A DNA stretch of 10,083 nucleotides. It comes from an uncultured Rhodospirillales bacterium (GTDB taxonomy: Bacteria > Pseudomonadota > Alphaproteobacteria > Rhodospirillales > 2-02-FULL-58-16). The DNA lies in the NCBI GenBank assembly GCA_913053795.1, contig CAJXGZ010000056.1, positions 1 to 10,083 of the forward strand, written 5' to 3'. Positions within the stretch are counted from its first letter, which is position 1, and each line of letters opens with the position of its first letter. Below are positions 6,451 to 10,083 of this stretch, piece after piece. Below the pieces are notes generated by a model that did no database searches, had not been told where the DNA came from, and was given only the letters and a program-made list of their open reading frames with translations. The position numbers and the translations under genes are program-made.

Positions 6451-6987
6451 ATGTCCAAAGATTATATTTGCTCCCCAGGGGATTATCTTGTTTACCCCAC
6501 CCATGGCGTCGGTCGCGTAATCGGCGTCGAGACCCAGGAAGTCTCCGGTTACGTCCTTGAACTTTACGTCATTGAGTTCGAGAACGAACGCATGACTCTG
6601 AGGGTTCCCGTCTCCAAGGCGGAAAGCGCGGGCCTGCGCAGGCTATCCACGCGCAAGATCATGGAAAACGCCATGATCACCCTTAAAGGACGCGCCCGCA
6701 TCAAGCGCTCCATGTGGAGCCGCCGCGCCCAGGAGTACGCGGCAAAGATCAACTCTGGCGATCCCATCGCCATCGCCGAGGTGATTCGCGATCTCCATCG
6801 CGGCGACGACCAGCCGGATCAATCCTTCAGCGAACGCCAAATCTATGAATCGGCGCGCGACCGGTTGGCTGGAGAGCTGGCCGCCGTAGAGAAAACGAAC
6901 ATCGAGTCGGCGACAAGCAAGCTGGAACAGCTCTTGATTCCCATACCCGAGCCCATACCCGAGGAAGTTCCCGAGCCTATCTCTTAA
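6451..6987 (+). CDS. carD: CarD/CdnL family RNA polymerase-binding transcription regulator
   Basis: CarD/CdnL proteins bind the RNA polymerase beta subunit and stabilise the open complex at promoters, notably rRNA promoters. This one is 178 residues from the ATG at 6451, which has AGAGAG five bases upstream; a GTG at 6445 in frame has no such site. The N-terminal RNA-polymerase-interaction domain (about 8-66) shows G-D-Y-L-V-Y-P-T-H-G-V-G-R-V. The helical C-terminal domain (about 70-158) holds M-W-S-R-R-A-Q-E-Y-A-A-K-I-N-S-G-D, where W89 matches the conserved Trp that wedges into the upstream edge of the transcription bubble, then E-V-I-R-D-L-H-R and S-F-S-E-R-Q-I-Y-E-S-A. The last 17 residues are an unusual Pro/Glu/Ile tail, partly from two perfect tandem copies of CCCATACCCGAG (6940-6963). 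The gene stands alone and ends 11 bases inside the convergent protease gene. It is likely a housekeeping, possibly essential gene. Confidence 0.93.
   Translation: MSKDYICSPGDYLVYPTHGVGRVIGVETQEVSGYVLELYVIEFENERMTLRVPVSKAESAGLRRLSTRKIMENAMITLKGRARIKRSMWSRRAQEYAAKINSGDPIAIAEVIRDLHRGDDQPDQSFSERQIYESARDRLAGELAAVEKTNIESATSKLEQLLIPIPEPIPEEVPEPIS
6940..6963 (+). repeat. Two tandem 12-bp repeats coding the PIPE tail of CarD
   Basis: CCCATACCCGAG occurs twice in perfect tandem, coding P-I-P-E twice; the next codons give the related E-V-P-E-P-I-S. The period keeps the frame, so copy number could vary without breaking the gene. Confidence 0.8.
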
Positions 6988-8488
6988 CGACGATCTTCAC
7001 CTTTTCACCTGGTTTAATGGGCTGGCCCGGGGCCATGCCGTTGATGACCTCGAACCACCGCCTGCCGTTTTTCTCCATCGGCATGCGGGCGGCCAATCCG
7101 GCGGCGGTGTCACGCCTTCCGATCGTCAACACCCGCAAGCGCATCTCCTTAATGCCCGACGTTTCGCTGGGCGTCATCCGCCGGAAGCTGTAGGTGGTTC
7201 CACGAAACCCTTTCACGTGGCGGGAGGTGAAAGCCGGCGGCGTGGAGAAAAGGAAACGGTAAAGCCGGCTTTTCCCTTCGCGGATGGCCAACAGGCGAAT
7301 ATCCTTCAGGCCGCCGCCTTTTGTTTTGACGCGTCCCTGCCCGGTCGCCGCCTTCAAGCCGTTGACGTAGATTTCCTCCACATCCTTCATCGACAAGCCT
7401 TGCCCCCACTGATCGGTCAAATAGGCCTTTAGATCGCGGATCTGGGCGGCCTTTTCGGCCTTTTCCATATCAAAGATTATGACCGCGCCGTCGGGACCGT
7501 TGGCGACAACCCTTTCCGGGGAATTGGCCATTTTGAAGGCCGGCGGAACCTTAAAGGTCACGCCCAAGTCGCTATGGATGAACCGCTGTCCCTTGATGAT
7601 TCCTTGCTTGGGGTCGTCACCGAACAACAGGCCGTTCACATGCCGAAGCATGGTGTCGCGCTTAACGATGTAGTTGGACCTGGGCGCTTCCTTGGCCAGG
7701 GTGATTGCCTGTTTGATTCGATCCGCCGTGCGCGGGTGGGTGGACAGAAGACCGCCGGCCTGGTTGGCCAGTCCTGGGTTGCCGGCCTCAAACGCCAGCA
7801 GTTCCGTGTGCGCCCGCAATTTATAGAAAAAACTGGACATGGCGTCGGGCGAATAGCTGGTGCGCACCAGATAGCGCACGGCGAGCATGTCCGACTCCAT
7901 CTCTTGTTCGCGCGAATAACTCCGCAAGGCGAGTTGAGCCACCACGCCCAGCAGTTGATTGGTCCCCAAGCCGCCCGAATTGGGGTCGTCCGGGCCGCTA
8001 AGCATCTGAACCACGGCCAATCCGATGTTGGCGGCCATGGTCGAGCTGTAGCGTTGGGCCGCGTGGCGCGCGGTGACGTGGCCGATCTCATGGGCGAGCA
8101 CGCCCGCCATTTCCGCCTCGCTCTCGACCAAGGCCAAAAGCCCGCGGGAAATATAGATAAAGCCGCCGGGCAGGGCGAAAGCGTTGACCACGTCGTCATT
8201 GAGAACGGTAAAGGTGAACTTCAGATTGGGAAGCTCGGACACCGCGGCGAGGGAGCGGCCGACGCGGTTCACATAAGCGTTCAGTTCCCGGTCGTCGTAG
8301 GCGCCGCCGAAGGACTGGAGAATCTTGGGATGTTCGCTTTGTCCGACCCTGATTTCCTGTTCTTGGGACATGAAGGTGGTGAAGCTCTTCTTGCCGGTGG
8401 CGGGATTGACCGTGCACGCGGCTACGCCCAGCAACGACAGACAAAGAACGAAAATTCCGAACAAGCGAATCAAAATGGGTTTACCCAT
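6977..8488 (-). CDS. M48 family metalloprotease lipoprotein (BepA/LoiP-like)
   Basis: Predicted zinc protease anchored in the envelope, of the type that clears misfolded outer-membrane proteins. The ATG whose first base is at 8488 is chosen because GGAAGGA lies seven bases before it (8496-8502 on the opposite strand) and because the protein then starts with a lipoprotein signal; an ATG at 8521 in frame would add 11 residues and lacks a ribosome site. The length is 503 residues. The lipobox is V-A-A-C with Cys25, followed by T-V-N-P-A-T-G-K-K-S as in many M48 lipoproteins. The peptidase domain (about 65-265) has H133-E-I-G-H137, a third ligand probably E196 in R-E-Q-E-M-E-S-D, and H251 in L-S-T-H-P-R-T-A-D-R-I, like BepA. 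The rest (about 290-503) is a substrate or partner region ending in a short LysM-like segment (E-V-I-N-G ... G-E-K-V-K-I-V). It lies 53 bases after the nuclease gene, probably one transcript, and overlaps the end of carD. Confidence 0.9.
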   Translation of the reverse strand: MGKPILIRLFGIFVLCLSLLGVAACTVNPATGKKSFTTFMSQEQEIRVGQSEHPKILQSFGGAYDDRELNAYVNRVGRSLAAVSELPNLKFTFTVLNDDVVNAFALPGGFIYISRGLLALVESEAEMAGVLAHEIGHVTARHAAQRYSSTMAANIGLAVVQMLSGPDDPNSGGLGTNQLLGVVAQLALRSYSREQEMESDMLAVRYLVRTSYSPDAMSSFFYKLRAHTELLAFEAGNPGLANQAGGLLSTHPRTADRIKQAITLAKEAPRSNYIVKRDTMLRHVNGLLFGDDPKQGIIKGQRFIHSDLGVTFKVPPAFKMANSPERVVANGPDGAVIIFDMEKAEKAAQIRDLKAYLTDQWGQGLSMKDVEEIYVNGLKAATGQGRVKTKGGGLKDIRLLAIREGKSRLYRFLFSTPPAFTSRHVKGFRGTTYSFRRMTPSETSGIKEMRLRVLTIGRRDTAAGLAARMPMEKNGRRWFEVINGMAPGQPIKPGEKVKIVVKR

Positions 8489-8541
8489 GTCGACGTCCTT
8501 CCACAGAAAAATATTTTGCATAGATTACTACGTTTCAAAGT

Positions 8542-9369
8542 TTATTGCGAAGATATTGGCGCCGTTAGCTCGATTTGCTTGGGGTGAGAGGCATCGATCA
8601 TAGGGCCGTTGTAGGACTTGAGCCAGCCGCGGACGCGCACGGCTTTATCCTTGAAGGACAGGGGGTCGATTCCCGCCTTTTGAAACATCTTCAGCGCCTT
8701 GCGGCGGATCGTAATCGTGAAATCCTTTCGCCAATCGGCGCCGAAGTTGAGATAAACGCGCCCCCTGACCTTGGCCGCGTCAAGGACCTTGCCCTCAATC
8801 ACCTTGAACGCGCCGATATGCTTGGATGCTTCAGGGGGGGTGAGGACGGCGTAGAACGGATGGCTCCAGACGCCCCGGCCCCGCCGGCGCGCCTCGCCCT
8901 CCAAGGCGTACATCTCGGCGGCGATTTTCCGGTTGTCGGGGAACGTGTAGACGCGGGCCAGACCCATCTTAAGCAATTCCCCTTGCAGCCACAGGCCGTC
9001 TTTGGGCCCGCCTTTAAGCCCGTCTTTAAGAAAGAGGTGGGCCAGAACGCGGCCATGGCGGTCCATTCTCCCGCCGCCATAGCGCAGCTCCGCCACGCCG
9101 TCCAACGCCATGTCCTCCAGGGCCTGCTTCGCCTGATCGGCCAGGGGCCACTTTTTAAATCCCTTTCGGCCCAAGGGAAGCTTTGGCGCTTGAATGCCCA
9201 CAAGCCTGACTTGGCGGCCGTCGTCCAGGATCACCGTATCGCCGTCGACAACCTCCGTCACCCGCGCCGAACCTCCGGGCGCCAGCGTTTCAATCCCTTG
9301 TCCCCCCGCCGCCGCAGCTAGGATCAGAATAAGAAACAAGGTTGCGGACAATGGGTATGGTCTGGCCAT
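8542..9369 (-). CDS. Secreted thermonuclease-like protein (SNase/TNase domain)
   Basis: Staphylococcal-nuclease-type protein with an N-terminal export signal. The ATG with its first base at 9369 gives 275 residues beginning M-A-R-P-Y-P-L then a hydrophobic run ending A-A-A-A-G-G-Q-G; a TTG at 9399 would add ten residues before the signal and is less likely. The SNase fold covers about 30-175: V-V-D-G-D-T-V, V-R-L-V-G-I-Q-A-P-K, D-R-H-G-R-V-L-A-H-L, G-L-A-R-V-Y, and R-R-G-R-G-V-W-S-H. The Asp of D-G-D-T and the two catalytic Arg (R-L and D-R-H-G-R) are present, but the usual I-D-A-P-E reads I-Q-A-P-K, so two acidic active-site residues are replaced. A second OB-like domain (about 180-270) follows. 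Periplasmic location inferred. It leads a two-gene minus-strand unit with the M48 protease and is divergent from the phosphatase gene. Nuclease activity is uncertain; a nucleic-acid-binding role is possible. Confidence 0.85.
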   Translation of the reverse strand: MARPYPLSATLFLILILAAAAGGQGIETLAPGGSARVTEVVDGDTVILDDGRQVRLVGIQAPKLPLGRKGFKKWPLADQAKQALEDMALDGVAELRYGGGRMDRHGRVLAHLFLKDGLKGGPKDGLWLQGELLKMGLARVYTFPDNRKIAAEMYALEGEARRRGRGVWSHPFYAVLTPPEASKHIGAFKVIEGKVLDAAKVRGRVYLNFGADWRKDFTITIRRKALKMFQKAGIDPLSFKDKAVRVRGWLKSYNGPMIDASHPKQIELTAPISSQ

Positions 9370-9398
9370 AATCAATGATATCGTCTTCGAGCCCGCCA

Positions 9399-9429
9399 AG
9401 AAACGCTTATGGAAACGTTTCTGGGAACG
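9399..9429. promoter_or_regulatory. Repeat cluster in the divergent intergenic region
   Basis: GAAACG occurs at 9400 and 9412, and GGAACG at 9424, so three hexamers share a 12-base period; the first two 12-base units agree at 10 of 12. The same stretch forms an inverted repeat AGAAACG (9399-9405) / CGTTTCT (9416-9422). It lies between the nuclease and the phosphatase genes just before the ribosome site, where an operator for either would fit. No sure -35/-10 pair is seen. Confidence 0.35.
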
Positions 9430-9436
9430 CTATCTT

Positions 9437-9444
9437 AAGGGAGG
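9437..9444 (+). promoter_or_regulatory. Strong ribosome binding site that fixes a TTG start
   Basis: AAGGGAGG followed by six bases and TTG at 9451. No ATG or GTG in this frame is as well placed and the receiver domain begins at once after TTG, so this site decides the start of the response-regulator phosphatase. Confidence 0.8.
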
Positions 9445-9450
9445 CCTGAA

Positions 9451-10083
9451 TTGCGTTGCACCGTGCTCGTCGTCGATAATGATTTGGAGTTGGAAACGCT
9501 GATCGGCGAACAACCCGAGAAAAAACGGCTGGAGAGCAATCACGCCTTCATTTTCGCCCATAGCGACGATGAGGCCCTGGAAACCCTCAAAGCCGGAAAC
9601 GACATCGACATCGCCGCCGTCGCCATCGACAGCGAGGGCGTTTCCGGCATGGAGCTTTTCCACAAACTGGGCGACGCGAAAATCCGCGTGCCGCGCATCG
9701 CGCTGACCAAGGGAGCGGACCTGCCGATCATTCGCGGCGCCATGAACGCGGGCGCCGTGGACTTCCTGACCAAGCCCATTTCCATGCGGGACCTTACCGC
9801 AACGCTCGACAAGGTCTTCAAGGATTGCGAGGACCGGCGCAAGATTTGGCGCACTGAAGCGCAACTGGCGGCCATCCGCAAGGAAATCGACATCGCCGGC
9901 GACATGCAAAAGAAAATCCTTCCCAGCCGCTTCCCGGCCCGCGACGGCCTCGACATTTACGCCCAGATGACCCCGGCCAATAAAATGGGCGGAGATTTCT
10001 ACGATTTTTTTGAAATCTCTCATGACAGGATAGGCCTGGTGGTCGCCGACGTTTCAGGCAAGGGCGTCCCCGCCGCTTTTTTC
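9451..10083 (+). CDS. Response regulator fused to PP2C/RsbU-type phosphatase (5' part)
   Basis: A signalling protein whose receiver domain would control a SpoIIE/RsbU-like serine phosphatase; such proteins usually act on anti-sigma-antagonist (STAS) proteins in partner-switching cascades. The frame is open from TTG 9451 to the window end, 211 codons, and continues beyond. The receiver domain (about 3-115) has acidic D9 and D11 in V-V-D-N-D, the phospho-acceptor D60 in V-A-I-D-S, T86 in A-L-T-K, and K108 in T-K-P. The helical linker (about 116-150) leads to the phosphatase start: D-M-Q-K-K-I-L-P, G-G-D-F-Y-D-F-F (metal Asp D182, D185) and V-A-D-V-S-G-K-G-V-P-A-A (D200). The D60 context lacks the usual M-P-x-x-x-G after the Asp (S-E-G-V-S-G instead). 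It is divergent from the nuclease gene, 81 bases apart. The output partner is not in the window. Confidence 0.9.
   Translation, partial: MRCTVLVVDNDLELETLIGEQPEKKRLESNHAFIFAHSDDEALETLKAGNDIDIAAVAIDSEGVSGMELFHKLGDAKIRVPRIALTKGADLPIIRGAMNAGAVDFLTKPISMRDLTATLDKVFKDCEDRRKIWRTEAQLAAIRKEIDIAGDMQKKILPSRFPARDGLDIYAQMTPANKMGGDFYDFFEISHDRIGLVVADVSGKGVPAAFF

Noticed and set aside
7574..8587. Plus-strand open frame of 337 codons
   Set aside because: It is the antisense shadow of the M48 protease, which has a signal peptide, HEIGH motif and ribosome site. The shadow shows no domain.
8575..9321. Plus-strand open frame of 248 codons
   Set aside because: It is the antisense shadow of the SNase-like gene, a result of GC-rich codons.
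9424..9457. EcfG-type promoter (GGAAC ... CGTT)
   Set aside because: GGAAC at 9424 and CGTT at 9454 are 25 bases apart, too far for the usual 16-18, and the second lies inside the coding region.
9430..10023. Minus-strand open frame of 197 codons
   Set aside because: It is antisense to the receiver-phosphatase frame, which has full motif support and a strong ribosome site.

Overview
The window reads as a chromosomal segment of an alphaproteobacterium, probably near the Rhodospirillales/Magnetospirillum group. This is inferred from the alphaproteobacterial style of CarD (W-S-R-R-x-Q-E-Y-x-x-K-I-N-S-G-D), from the IQAPKLPLG-type thermonuclease, and from generally GC-rich coding sequence. No rRNA, tRNA, CRISPR array or phage gene is visible.

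Positions 1-4801 hold a heavy-metal efflux RND system in the order adaptor (3' end only, CzcB-like), inner-membrane pump (CzcA-like, complete), outer-membrane channel lipoprotein (CzcC-like, complete). Sequence signatures favour a divalent-cation (Zn/Co/Cd/Ni) pump over a CusA-type Cu/Ag pump.

Positions 4972-5880 encode a two-domain protein with an N-terminal CZB zinc-binding domain and a C-terminal GGDEF diguanylate cyclase domain. The layout matches E. coli DgcZ (YdeH), including all four zinc ligands at identical spacing. A zinc-sensing c-di-GMP synthase directly downstream of a zinc-type efflux operon suggests that metal stress and the sessile lifestyle are linked here. The gene is much richer in GC than the efflux genes before it.

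Positions 5881-6450 are non-coding. They contain a 290-bp foldback element (5970-6259): 32-bp terminal inverted repeats (30/32 identical), TA on both outer sides, and two long inner hairpins that abut the terminal repeats. It has no transposase and looks like a MITE or a structured-RNA repeat. After it comes a sigma70-like promoter and a short leader for carD.

Positions 6451-6987 encode a CarD/CdnL RNA-polymerase-binding regulator. Its 3' end overlaps by 11 bp the 3' end of a convergent minus-strand pair: a periplasmic SNase-like nuclease (8542-9369) followed by a lipoprotein M48 metalloprotease of the BepA/LoiP type (6977-8488).

Positions 9451-10083 (plus strand, divergent from the nuclease) hold the first 211 codons of a response regulator fused to a PP2C/RsbU-type phosphatase. 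It starts at TTG behind a strong Shine-Dalgarno and runs off the window.
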